Assembly (NCBI GenBank): GCA_020852275.1
Contig: JADZBE010000026.1
Span: 1 to 64,000, forward strand
DNA length: 64,000 nucleotides
Direction of reading: 5' to 3'
From: Phycisphaerales bacterium
Lineage (GTDB): Bacteria > Planctomycetota > Phycisphaerae > UBA1845
Shown: positions 53,354 through 61,132 of the stretch, one piece after another
How the letters are laid out: every line of letters begins with the position of its first letter
Position numbering within the stretch: position 1 is the stretch's first letter
Made by a program: the position numbers and the translations under genes
Notes under the pieces: generated by a model
Databases searched by the model: none
Told to the model about the DNA's origin: nothing
The model's input: the letters and a program-made list of their open reading frames with translations, nothing else

Positions 53354-53515
53354 AGGACTGCTCGCGCCGGGGGGGGTAAGAGATTCTCGCGCAGAGACGC
53401 GGAGAGCGCAGAGAAGAGAAGAAAAACAAGGCAAGATGCGCTCTCGCACGAGTGGGTCTGAGCGGGTTTGAGTCGTCTGTTGTGGTTGGTTCTCGTCTTG
53501 GAGGTGGAAGGGGCT

Positions 53516-53926
53516 GTGGAGAACGAGATCACGAGGCAGATCGTCGATGCCGCGATTCATATTCACCGGACGCTGGGCCCGGGGCTGCTGGAGTCCGCGT
53601 GCCCGCACATCCTCGCGCATGCACTGCGGAAACGCGGGCTGGCCGTCGGATGCGAAGTTTCCTTGCCGCTCAGGTGAGACGAGCTTGAAATGGACTGCGC
53701 GTTTCGCGCCGATCTAATCGTTGAAGACACGGTGATTGTAGCACTGAAATCGGTTGAGCAGACCGCCCCTGTTCACCGCAAGCAACTCCTGACCTACCTG
53801 AAAGTAGCCCACAAACGAGTAGGCCTGCTGATCAACTTCAGCTCGCCCCTGCTGAAGGATGGAATCACCCGGATCGTCGACGGGCTGCCTGATTCCGCTG
53901 CCCCGGCGAGCATTCCGGGTCCGTAG
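53516..53926 (+). pseudogene. GxxExxY-family protein gene interrupted by an in-frame TGA
   Basis: Reading from GTG 53516, the first part has ITRQIVDAAIHIHRTLGPGL and LLESACPHILAHALRKRG. An in-frame TGA (53675-53677) then interrupts the reading. The same frame resumes with MDCAFRADLIVEDTVIVALK, then LLTYLKVAHKRVGLLINF and LLKDGITRIVDGLP. Together they cover a complete GxxExxY (PD-(D/E)XK-like) domain. A tryptophan or tyrosine is usual at the stop position (TGG to TGA would be one mutation). The usual GxxExxY motif itself is altered (ESACPHIL). TGA is used as a normal stop for many genes here, so recoding is unlikely. It is most likely a decayed gene. Confidence 0.75.
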
Positions 53927-54211
53927 CCGCCGACCGCAGGCGAACTCTGGAAAGCCCGTCGCAGACGCGCCATTCTCCTCACCCGTATTTCGGTTCTCGC
54001 TTGTGGCTGGGGCGACGTGCAGCGATCAAAGCAGCCGCCCTCGCCCCCTGTTCGCAATTCCCGCGACGGATTCTCGTTGCCGTATCGGAAGCCTCCAACT
54101 TCCCGCAGGATCGCCTCGTCCGTTCCTCTCTTCTCTGCGCTCTCTGCGTCTCTGCGCGAGACATTCTTCCAAGGGTGTCGGGAAGCGAAGAGCCTCGGAG
54201 CGGGCCTGTGC

Positions 54212-54580
54212 TCAGTAAAACATCCGGGCGAAGGCGTCGTCCGCACCCTGCGGGTCGCCCTGGATCATCTTGCGCAGGCGGGCGTTCCACACCGGCTGCA
54301 TCCGCCTCCACTTCTCGTCGCGGTCGATGCGGTCCTGCTCCAGCTTGTCGGTCATGGCCTTGAGCTTCTCCGGGCGGTCGCTGTCCATCTCCTCCAACTG
54401 CGAGAGCGTCTTGGCCACGCGCTCGTTGCGTTTGGCTTCTTCCCGCTCGTAGGAACTGACGACCTTCTCGATGCTGGCGTTGCGGCGCTGCCGGGATTCC
54501 TCGAAGCGCGGGTCCTGGCAGCCGCTCAAGAAGAGGAAGCTTGCTGAGGCCAAGACGAAGATTATCGGTATGCGTGTCAT
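54212..54580 (-). CDS. Small lipoprotein with coiled-coil region
   Basis: About 122 residues. ATG 54580 starts a lipoprotein signal (IIFVLASASFLFLSGC, lipobox with Cys21). The mature part is charged and predicted helical (RRNASIEKVVSSYEREEAKR, EMDSDRPEKLKAMTDK), probably a coiled coil. The longer frame adds 43 residues without conservation and lacks a binding site. Function unknown; a periplasm-facing structural role is likely. Confidence 0.72.
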   Translation of the reverse strand: MTRIPIIFVLASASFLFLSGCQDPRFEESRQRRNASIEKVVSSYEREEAKRNERVAKTLSQLEEMDSDRPEKLKAMTDKLEQDRIDRDEKWRRMQPVWNARLRKMIQGDPQGADDAFARMFY

Positions 54581-54798
54581 GGTTTTCACTGCCTGTAAGC
54601 CGGCGGAACTCGAATCCCTCATGCTGATGCAAGAGCCTGTGTGTACTGGCTTATACCGTACTGGAGCGTGGTCGGTTGTGCTGGATGCGGATGCATTAGT
54701 CCGCGTCATGGGCGGCGGATCGGGATCCCTGCGCGAAGCACCACCGGCTCGGAGAGCCGGTGAACCGGTGGCTGCTCAGAGAGCAGCCCCACGCTGCG

Positions 54799-55143
54799 TC
54801 ACCCCACGGCGCTGCCCGGCGAGGCGTCGCTCCACGGTCCGATCAGCACGACCTGCGTGTGATCGGCGTTGCTGGCGGCGAGCAACATGCCGTTGCTCTC
54901 TTCGCCGCGCATCATGCGCGGGGCGAGGTTGGCCACGACGACGATGCTGCGCCCGACGAGATCCTCCGGCTTGTAGAACGCGCGAATGCCGGCGCAGATC
55001 TGCCGCTGCTCGGTCCCCAAGTCCACCTTGAGGATCAGCAGCTTGTCCGCGTTCGGGTGCTCGCGCGCCTCCAGCACCCTCGCCACGCGAAGTTGCACGC
55101 GGGCGAAGTCGCCGATGGTGATGATGTCCGCCGTCTCGCTCAT
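54799..55143 (-). CDS. Stand-alone tRNA-binding domain (MetRS-C/Trbp111-like)
   Basis: About 114 residues. IGDFARVQLRVARVLEAREH and NADKLLILKVDLG match the OB-fold tRNA-binding domain of MetG-C/Trbp111. LAPRMMRGEESNGMLLAAS contains the conserved RG-E-S-GM block. ATG 55143 has GGAGG six bases upstream. As a single-domain protein it may bind tRNA in trans or be a split C-terminus of methionyl-tRNA synthetase. metG is not in the window. Confidence 0.88.
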   Translation of the reverse strand: MSETADIITIGDFARVQLRVARVLEAREHPNADKLLILKVDLGTEQRQICAGIRAFYKPEDLVGRSIVVVANLAPRMMRGEESNGMLLAASNADHTQVVLIGPWSDASPGSAVG

Positions 55144-55626
55144 GGGAACCTCCAGCAACCGGCGCGCCGGTCGCGCCGACACGGCCAAGCCGCTGCCTGC
55201 ATGAGCATAGGAGGGAACATCGCCGGACTCAACCGCGAGGACCACGAGCCGGATGCTGACTCAGGGCAAGCGCATTCAGACTGCGGGCAGGTGTGGCAGC
55301 GTTCGGCGCAGCCGTCAGGCCGTGGCGCCTGAGCCATGGACTCCCTCCCGCACCGCCCGCGGCTCCGAGGCCGCGGATCCCTGCCACGCTCGCATCCGGC
55401 CTGCCGTCGAGTCCCGTCGCGCCGGCATCCAACACACCCTTTATCGACCGACGTCGCATTGAGAGCCGCCGGGCGAATCGGTATGATGGACGGAAGTGGT
55501 TGGATGAGTTCGAAGCAGGACGCGCCGCGCTGCGGTTCGCCCCCGGCTTCGAGACAGCGGCTCATGTCGCCCCCCCTTGTGGCGGCTGATTCGGGGGACC
55601 GCCGGCACAAGGGGAAGGGGAACGCG
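55144..55626. other. Intergenic region with short GC-rich palindromes
   Basis: No gene is seen in this 483 bp gap. It contains several short inverted repeats, for example CCGCGGCTCCGAGGCCGCGG near 55358-55377 and a GGCCGTGGCGCCTGAGCC stretch. The plus-strand frame reaching back to 55336 is not supported by a binding site or conservation. Confidence 0.4.
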
Positions 55627-56529
55627 ATGTCATTTCGATATTCAGGATGGGCCTGCTCACTGATCGTCGCCTGCGCCGCGACCGCACGCGCTGAGTCCGT
55701 CCGTTACGACTGCCGATTCGACGCTTCCCGCAGCGGGCTGAGCGCCAACATCGGCCTGCACGTCGGCACAACGGGCGCGCTGATCGGCAACTGGGACGAA
55801 CTCAACAACCCTGAAGGCACCCGGACCAAGCCGGGCCTGTTCGGCGGCTTCGGCGACCGCGAGAACCTCGCCGTGGACCTCTCGTTCGATTTTGATCTTG
55901 GCGGTCGAGTCGATTCCGCCACGGCGGGCGCCTTCCGCCTTCGCGTCAAGCAGGGTCGCAACCTGATCCGAATCGCTGATCTGGACGCGGACTTGCTCGC
56001 CGGCGGGCCGGTCACGCTCCCGGCCGAGGTGACGCTCCTGACCGACAACTTCCGCACGCGCCAGCCGGACTCGGCGTACCTTGGCGGCATTCCGATCACG
56101 CTGCCGCTGGGTGAGATTTCGCTGACCGCGCTGCGGATGACGCAAACGGAGGATCGCGCCGTCGGCGCGCTGACGCCGATCGAGGGCAACCGCTACGCCT
56201 TCATCATCGTGCCGATCGTCAACCTCAGCGGCCAATTCACCGTGCTGGAGAACACCTTCGATCTGCCTCCCACGCCGCTGCCGCTGCCGCTGACCGGGGA
56301 AATCGAGATCGGCCCGATCTTCGTGCACCTGCTTTCGATCCAGCCGCTCGACCTGTCTCAAACGCAGCCGCTCGACCTCGAGCTTCCTGAGTTCCCGCTC
56401 GATCTGCCGACCATCCTCCCGCCGGGCGACACGGCGCACCTGCTCATGCGCCTGATCCTCGACGAAGTGGGCTTCGTGTTTCAGGGTGAGCTGCGCACGG
56501 AGGCGGACGGGGTCATCCATCATCCGTGA
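55627..56529 (+). CDS. Secreted protein of unknown function
   Basis: About 300 residues. ATG 55627 has AAGGGGAAGGGG just upstream and is followed by a signal peptide (WACSLIVACAATARA). The mature part is beta-rich and begins SVRYDCRFDASRSGLSANIG. A proline/leucine-rich region (DLPPTPLPLPLTGEIEIGP, LPEFPLDLPTILPPGD) lies in the C-terminal third. No sorting tail is seen. I recognise no family. Confidence 0.72.
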   Translation: MSFRYSGWACSLIVACAATARAESVRYDCRFDASRSGLSANIGLHVGTTGALIGNWDELNNPEGTRTKPGLFGGFGDRENLAVDLSFDFDLGGRVDSATAGAFRLRVKQGRNLIRIADLDADLLAGGPVTLPAEVTLLTDNFRTRQPDSAYLGGIPITLPLGEISLTALRMTQTEDRAVGALTPIEGNRYAFIIVPIVNLSGQFTVLENTFDLPPTPLPLPLTGEIEIGPIFVHLLSIQPLDLSQTQPLDLELPEFPLDLPTILPPGDTAHLLMRLILDEVGFVFQGELRTEADGVIHHP

Positions 56530-56733
56530 CAGCGGCCGCGAGGAGACGTTTGACCGACGCGGGGAGCGGCTCGATCGGGGCGAGGAGGGATTCGGTCGAC
56601 GCGAGCCTCCGTGCAGATGCCTGGCAAGCCGGCCCCGCGCGCGTTCACATTCGCCCCGGCAGATCACTGCACAACCCATGACCACGAACCGGCGGCGGGC
56701 CGCAGCGCGCCAAGCAGCGAAACCACGACTGAC

Positions 56734-56934
56734 TCAAGACGAAGGCAGGTCAACCACGATCTGGTCAGCCGGGATCCAGACCACTTTGCCGTCCTGCCAG
56801 ACGACGATGGGATCGCCGGTGCGCTGGTGGTCGAGCAGCGCGTCGCGCACGGCGTCCTGCATGGCCGCGTCCATGATGGCGTCGTCATCGAAGACGGCCC
56901 GAATATCGACCGATTCTTCAGTCTGTCGAATCAC
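56734..56934 (-). CDS. Small protein overlapping the zeta-like kinase gene
   Basis: About 66 residues starting with GTG 56934, which overlaps the end of the zeta-like kinase gene by 17 bases; AGGAGC lies seven bases upstream. Sequence: a helical acidic N-terminus (DIRAVFDDDAIMDAAMQDA) and a C-terminal strand region (IVVWQDGKVVWIPADQ). The overlap and same strand suggest a functional pair with the kinase, possibly as its antitoxin or regulator, but no known antitoxin fold is recognised. Confidence 0.62.
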   Translation of the reverse strand: MIRQTEESVDIRAVFDDDAIMDAAMQDAVRDALLDHQRTGDPIVVWQDGKVVWIPADQIVVDLPSS

Positions 56935-57517
56935 GGCTTTGCTCCTGGATCCGCTCCCAGAGGCTCTTTTCCCGAACAAGCGTTGCCCGCCCGACGCCAC
57001 CACGGGCGATAAGCAGGGGAATCGCCCCCGCGCTATCATACACCCGAAACGCCGAAACGATAGGGATGTACAAGGTGAAGAGGTTCTGAAGGCTTCGATC
57101 GTATCTCCGCCGTACCGTAGTCTCGTCGATTGAATGTCCCCCGCGGCTCGCTCGGTCCCGCACCCTCGCCACGGCCAAATCAGCCGATGGTAGCCAAAGG
57201 TACATCAAGCTTGTTTCGTATCCCTGGGTCATCCGTGCTTGGAGCCACGGTGCGAGTGTTCGCGCTGCCAACGTCGTCTCAAGAGCGAAGCTCACACCCG
57301 AGTCGGCCAGCGCATTGATTCGAGAGAGCATGATGCGTGAGGCCTCGTATGCCACGCTCTCGGGATCAAACCCTGCCAACCCGCGAGCGATGACATCGGC
57401 ATTAACGAACTGAGGAACATGCAACCTGCCGCGCAGCAATTTGGGCGCAGCGGTGGTCTTCCCGGCACCGTTGGGGCCGGCGAGGATGACGACGTGAAGT
57501 GACGCTGTGGATGGCAT
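56918..57517 (-). CDS. Zeta-toxin-like P-loop kinase
   Basis: About 199 residues. Walker A is AGPNGAGKTT (from residue 13), followed by FVNADVIARGLAGFDPE (Asp41 in the catalytic position), FALETTLAARTLAPWL and a distal YLWLPSADLAVARVRDRAS region. These match the zeta/PezT family, which phosphorylates UDP-GlcNAc-type substrates or acts as a poison. ATG 57517 precedes the P-loop. The small gene that overlaps its 3' end could be a partner. Not every zeta-like AAA protein is a toxin, so the role is inferred. Confidence 0.8.
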   Translation of the reverse strand: MPSTASLHVVILAGPNGAGKTTAAPKLLRGRLHVPQFVNADVIARGLAGFDPESVAYEASRIMLSRINALADSGVSFALETTLAARTLAPWLQARMTQGYETSLMYLWLPSADLAVARVRDRASRGGHSIDETTVRRRYDRSLQNLFTLYIPIVSAFRVYDSAGAIPLLIARGGVGRATLVREKSLWERIQEQSRDSTD

Positions 57518-57533
57518 TTCAGGCAGCAGGAGA

Positions 57534-58625
57534 TCAGGGTGTCCGCTTGTACGGGCCAAACCCGAGCGTTCCGACTATTCGATGGTAGAGTTTCTCCCTA
57601 AGTTGATCGGGTTCCTGCCATTTGATGGTATTGATTTGTTGGACATCAAAGTGCCTTCCTGGGAAGTGCGATTCGCGACATGTGTGTATTACCGGGATAC
57701 CAAGTCCACGAGCAAAGCCGGATTCAAAGTAAACGCCACCGCGATGTCCCGTAAAATCAGCTACCGCGAAGGGCGCGACGCGGATCATGCCCATGACCTG
57801 ATCCATCACGAAGTCGTTGTGCGGCCTCAAGTCCACCCTATCGGCCTTGTACCCTGCCTCTTCCACTGCCATGAGGATATGGTTCTGGTAAAGGTCACTC
57901 ATGAATGCTTGAGTCTCGGCCGCTGAGTCATCCCCGAACCACATCGCAACGAAGGCTGGCTGGCGGGGGTTAGCCCGCGTACGCTCAAGTTCGTCAATAC
58001 GACGCCAGCCCTTGGAGGTAATCACAACCATTAGACTGTTTGGTGGCTCTTGGAGAACTCCCTCTTCAATCAGAGCACTTAAACAACCGCGTGCTTCTCC
58101 GTCATCGGGTGCGAAACACATGCGTCGGAGGTCGTCGCGCGTCGAATCGTTCGTAAGGAATCCCCGACCGAGCGAAGTGACTCGACCGAGATTTTGAAGG
58201 ATTCGGTCAAATCGGTCGGCAACGGTGGATGGCCAACGATTGAGGAATTCTTCAAATGTGATGGCGGTGAAGGGTTCGAGCGGATATGTCTCGTGAAACG
58301 ACTCCCCATCAAATAAGAGATAGGGCGTCGGTAGTTTTCTAGATTGATGCTCTGCGATGAGGGCTTGGAGCTTATGCGCGTTTGATCGCAGTTGGTCTTG
58401 GAGCGAGCGCAGCTCAGGTTGTGAGGGACCGGCAGGCGTTCGCAGTGCCTGATCCGCCACTCTCGACACGGCATATTGGCCGCAACATTTACACCAGCAT
58501 TTCAGCGTTCCCAGATTGTTCTGCAGCATCGCTGTCGTGGGGTTCGCAAGAGATGCAACAGATTGCAAGGGAGTCTGCTGAGCACGCTCGTGCCCGCAGA
58601 TAAGACACGGCCTTGAATCAGGCAT
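57534..58625 (-). CDS. Zinc-finger protein with C-terminal nucleoside-deoxyribosyltransferase/TIR-like domain
   Basis: About 363 residues. The N-terminus has a cysteine cluster (PCLICGH and CWCKCCGQY), probably one zinc finger. The middle has a winged-helix-like tract (TRDDLRRMCFAPDDGEARGC). Residues 224-345 form the C-terminal domain: AFVAMWFGDDSAAETQAFMS, AVADFTGHRGGVYFESGFAR (Asp290, Arg295, Glu301), then GLGIPVIHTCRE. This matches a widespread group related to nucleoside 2-deoxyribosyltransferases and TIR-like NAD-consuming enzymes; Glu301 is the candidate catalytic residue. The combination and location in a defence island suggest a nucleotide-acting immune effector. Function not proven. 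It is less GC-rich than most genes here. Confidence 0.72.
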   Translation of the reverse strand: MPDSRPCLICGHERAQQTPLQSVASLANPTTAMLQNNLGTLKCWCKCCGQYAVSRVADQALRTPAGPSQPELRSLQDQLRSNAHKLQALIAEHQSRKLPTPYLLFDGESFHETYPLEPFTAITFEEFLNRWPSTVADRFDRILQNLGRVTSLGRGFLTNDSTRDDLRRMCFAPDDGEARGCLSALIEEGVLQEPPNSLMVVITSKGWRRIDELERTRANPRQPAFVAMWFGDDSAAETQAFMSDLYQNHILMAVEEAGYKADRVDLRPHNDFVMDQVMGMIRVAPFAVADFTGHRGGVYFESGFARGLGIPVIHTCRESHFPGRHFDVQQINTIKWQEPDQLREKLYHRIVGTLGFGPYKRTP

Positions 58626-58631
58626 CAGCGA

Positions 58632-58832
58632 TTATCCTTCAAACAACTCCTGAACCTTGCCGGAAAAATCCGGCAGCACGGCGTAATGGGTGATGGTGTC
58701 GTCTTCCGGGTACTCCAGCGGCGAGGCGTCGGCCTGAAAGTCGTGCAGCATGCGGCGTTTCGGGTCGATGATCCACGCGCGATCGACGACGTCGAGCATT
58801 CTCGTCGAGAATCGCTTGGCGTGTTGGAGCAC
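58632..58832 (-). pseudogene. Remnant of a Uma2-family nuclease gene
   Basis: The readable part has LDVVDRAWIIDPKRRMLHDF, then EDDTITHYAVLPDFSG and a final QELFEG. These match only the C-terminal end of Uma2-type PD-(D/E)XK proteins (VDPKRR... DDxL... VLPGF). The N-terminal catalytic half is missing. The hicB stop codon lies in the same frame 21 bases upstream, so this looks like a truncation or insertion scar. Confidence 0.65.
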
Positions 58833-58853
58833 GGCCGACCACCAGTAGTTCCG

Positions 58854-59060
58854 TCACGCCTCCACATACTCGCAAACGCTTGTCGGTTCCGGTGCATCCA
58901 TTCCGTCGGCCCGAAGGCCTTCCAGATGAAATCGGATAACTTTGCGGATTTCCTGTTGCGTTTCCTGAAGAGTCGCGCCGGTTGCGATGCACCCCGGCAA
59001 GTCGGGCACGAACGCAGAGTAGTTCCCGTTTGCTTTCTCGATGACGATGGCGTAACGCAT
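58854..59060 (-). CDS. hicB: HicB-family antitoxin
   Basis: About 68 residues in the HicB fold: MRYAIVIEKANGNYSAFVPD, DLPGCIATGATLQETQQEIR and a C-terminal IRFHLEGLRADGMDAPEP. It follows hicA with a one-base overlap (TGATG). HicB blocks the HicA mRNA interferase. ATG 59060 has GGAGAAG seven bases upstream. No C-terminal DNA-binding domain is present, unlike in some HicB proteins, so autoregulation may differ. Confidence 0.9.
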   Translation of the reverse strand: MRYAIVIEKANGNYSAFVPDLPGCIATGATLQETQQEIRKVIRFHLEGLRADGMDAPEPTSVCEYVEA

Positions 59061-59254
59061 CACGACTTCTCCTTGAGTCCCGCTTGCTTCAGGATGCTGT
59101 TCAGTGTGCCTGGTGCAAGCTCGTCCGATGGCTTGCCGGCGACTGTGACACGACCGGGCTTGGTTGGATGTTTGTATTGCCGATGGCTTCCCCTCGTAGC
59201 CACGAGGCACCAACCGTCGGATTCAATTATCCTGATGACTTCCCGAATCTTCAA
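59060..59254 (-). CDS. hicA: HicA-family mRNA interferase toxin
   Basis: About 64 residues with the double-stranded-RNA-binding-like fold of HicA: IREVIRIIESDGWCLVATRG, SHRQYKHPTKPGRVTVAGK and LAPGTLNSILKQAGL. The catalytic histidine is in GSHRQYKH. TTG 59254 is the only start that places the protein at the right size; GGCGAG is upstream. It forms a toxin-antitoxin pair with hicB directly downstream and may stabilise the island. Confidence 0.85.
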   Translation of the reverse strand: MKIREVIRIIESDGWCLVATRGSHRQYKHPTKPGRVTVAGKPSDELAPGTLNSILKQAGLKEKS

Positions 59255-59307
59255 ACCGGGCTCGCCCCCTATTGTATGCCGCAAGCTCGCCACAACGCCG
59301 ACGTACC

Positions 59308-60513
59308 TTACCGGATAACCCTCAGTGGCACCCCGCCATCCCCTCTCGGCAGCGGGTCCGGCGGTTTGATGTCCACGCTCGCGTTCTTCAGCGTGGCTTC
59401 GCCGCGGGCGACCTTCTCCGCGAAACTCCGGCACTCGCTCATCAGCGCGTCGAGCATCGACTCCGTCGGCACGATGGCCTTCTGTTCGCCCTGCACGTAG
59501 ATGATGCCCTTCCCCTTGCCCGCGAAGATGGCCACGTCCGCGCCTTCGCACTCGCCCGGGCCGTTGACCACGCAGCCCATCACCGCGAGCTTGATCGGCG
59601 GAAGCTTCTCCTGCGCCAGCTTGTGCCGCACGTCTGTCACCAGCGTGTACAGGTCCACCTCGATCCGCCCGCAAGCGGGGCAGGCGATCAGCTCCGGCTC
59701 CGTGCGGCTGCGAAGACTCAGGCAGCACAGAAGCTCCTTGCCGTCCTCGACTTCGAACACCGGGTCGGCCGCGTAAGAGATGCGGATCGTGTCGCCGATG
59801 CCGTTGGCCAGCAGCGTGCCCAGCGCGGTAATGCTGCGGATGCGCCCCGTCTCCGGCGGGCCGGCGTGCGTAACGCCCAGGTGCAGCGGAAAGTCGAAGC
59901 GCTGCGAGAGCGCGGTGTACGCGTCGATCACAATGCGCGGGTCGATCGACTTCGCGGAGATGACGATGTCGTGGTAGTCGGCTTCGTCGAAGATGCGCAG
60001 GTATTCCTCGGTCTTTTCGATCATGATGCGGATCAGCCCGCCGGCGTAGTCCTGCGTGAGCGAGGCCTTCTCCTCGGCACGGGCGTCCTTGTCGCGGCGC
60101 TCGACGATGCCGCCCTCATTGACGCCCACGCGGATGGGGATGCGCCGCTCCTTGCACGCGGCGATAACGCGAAGCACCTGCTTGCGGTCCTGAATGTTGC
60201 CGGGGTTGAGGCGGATTTTGTGCACGCCGGCCTCGATGGCTTCCAGCGCCCGCTGAAAATGAAAGTGCACGTCCGCGACGATGGGCACGGGCGACGCGGG
60301 GAGAATGTGCTTGAGCGCTTCCGTATCGGTCTTCTCCGGCACGGCCACGCGCACGAGGTCCGCGCCCGCCCGCGCGAGCTTCTGAATCTCCGCGATGCAC
60401 TTGTCGATTTCGTAGGTGTACCCGGACGTCATGGTCTGAAGCACGACCGGCGCCCCGCCGCCGAGCGGGACGGAGCCGACGAAGACCTGACGGGTTGGAT
60501 GACGAGGTGGCAT
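59308..60513 (-). CDS. ispG: 4-hydroxy-3-methylbut-2-enyl diphosphate synthase (GcpE)
   Basis: About 401 residues. It catalyses the penultimate step of the MEP isoprenoid pathway using a [4Fe-4S] cluster. The TIM-barrel part has VPLGGGAPVVLQTMTSGYTY, VRVAVPEKTD, PIVADVHFHFQRAL, HKIRLNPGNI and LHLGVTHAG. The cluster cysteines are in CPACGRIEVD and MGCVVNGPGE. It is the only housekeeping gene in the island. ATG 60513 gives the normal N-terminus. A diverged second 5' fragment of the same gene lies at 62657-62830, on the far side of the AAA/DUF4276 cassette. Confidence 0.94.
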   Translation of the reverse strand: MPPRHPTRQVFVGSVPLGGGAPVVLQTMTSGYTYEIDKCIAEIQKLARAGADLVRVAVPEKTDTEALKHILPASPVPIVADVHFHFQRALEAIEAGVHKIRLNPGNIQDRKQVLRVIAACKERRIPIRVGVNEGGIVERRDKDARAEEKASLTQDYAGGLIRIMIEKTEEYLRIFDEADYHDIVISAKSIDPRIVIDAYTALSQRFDFPLHLGVTHAGPPETGRIRSITALGTLLANGIGDTIRISYAADPVFEVEDGKELLCCLSLRSRTEPELIACPACGRIEVDLYTLVTDVRHKLAQEKLPPIKLAVMGCVVNGPGECEGADVAIFAGKGKGIIYVQGEQKAIVPTESMLDALMSECRSFAEKVARGEATLKNASVDIKPPDPLPRGDGGVPLRVIR

Positions 60514-60529
60514 AGAACGCTCTGGGCGA

Positions 60530-61132
60530 CTACGTGTCGGCTGTTAGCTGATCTACAAACCGAGCGCAGAACGGCATCTGTTCACGAACAACCATGACAT
60601 TCACGGCACCCAGTGCAGCAAAGGACGCTTTGCCCTTCGTATATTTACCCTTTGACGTGCGCTGGGTTGCTGATCGAAGTGCCTCGAATACTTTCCACCG
60701 CTCAACCGCCTCCAAGTCGGATGCGCTTGGTAAGCGACTCGAAGCAAAGCCCTGGCCATAGAATCGGTCCAGGGACTCGGGGTCTGCAATAAGCCATGAT
60801 TCCATGCACACGGCCATAAAATGAAGGTGTTTCTCAGAAGCATTGGCCGGACGGTCCCAGTTATCCCCGGGTCGGTTGCTTACGTGCTGCCAAACAGAGT
60901 TCTCGGAATTGACGCGATCCTCGGAGTCAACGAGCAACAGATAGGCTCCGCCCGGATTTGCCATCAGGGCAGTGCTTAGCCGTGAGAATGCATCTGCACG
61001 ACTGCCGCATGCGACGAGCTTCGGGCTATGAGGAAGGTTCAACCTCCCGAGGAAGTTTCGAAAACCCTCTCGACATCGAGTGCGGAGATCCTTGCTCTGC
61101 CCGCCTCCCTCAAGGAATATTGTCAAGCTCAA
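60530..61132 (-). CDS. DUF4276-like protein (possible TOPRIM/RloB-related partner)
   Basis: About 200 residues. LTIFLEGGGQSKDLRTRCRE (the EGGG box), AYLLLVDSEDRV and MAVCMESWLIADPESLDRFY match the DUF4276/RloB-type family, which shows TOPRIM-like acidic residues. It starts with TTG overlapping the stop of the AAA ATPase gene by four bases, indicating coupled expression. Such AAA-plus-DUF4276 or RloB pairs recur in defence islands, in the manner of OLD/AbiL-type systems. A nuclease role is inferred, not shown. It ends 17 bp before ispG. Confidence 0.74.
   Translation of the reverse strand: MSLTIFLEGGGQSKDLRTRCREGFRNFLGRLNLPHSPKLVACGSRADAFSRLSTALMANPGGAYLLLVDSEDRVNSENSVWQHVSNRPGDNWDRPANASEKHLHFMAVCMESWLIADPESLDRFYGQGFASSRLPSASDLEAVERWKVFEALRSATQRTSKGKYTKGKASFAALGAVNVMVVREQMPFCARFVDQLTADT

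Noticed and set aside
53675-53677. TGA read-through or selenocysteine in the GxxExxY gene
   Set aside because: TGA ends many genes here, no SECIS-like hairpin is seen right after it, and the family has tyrosine or tryptophan at this position.
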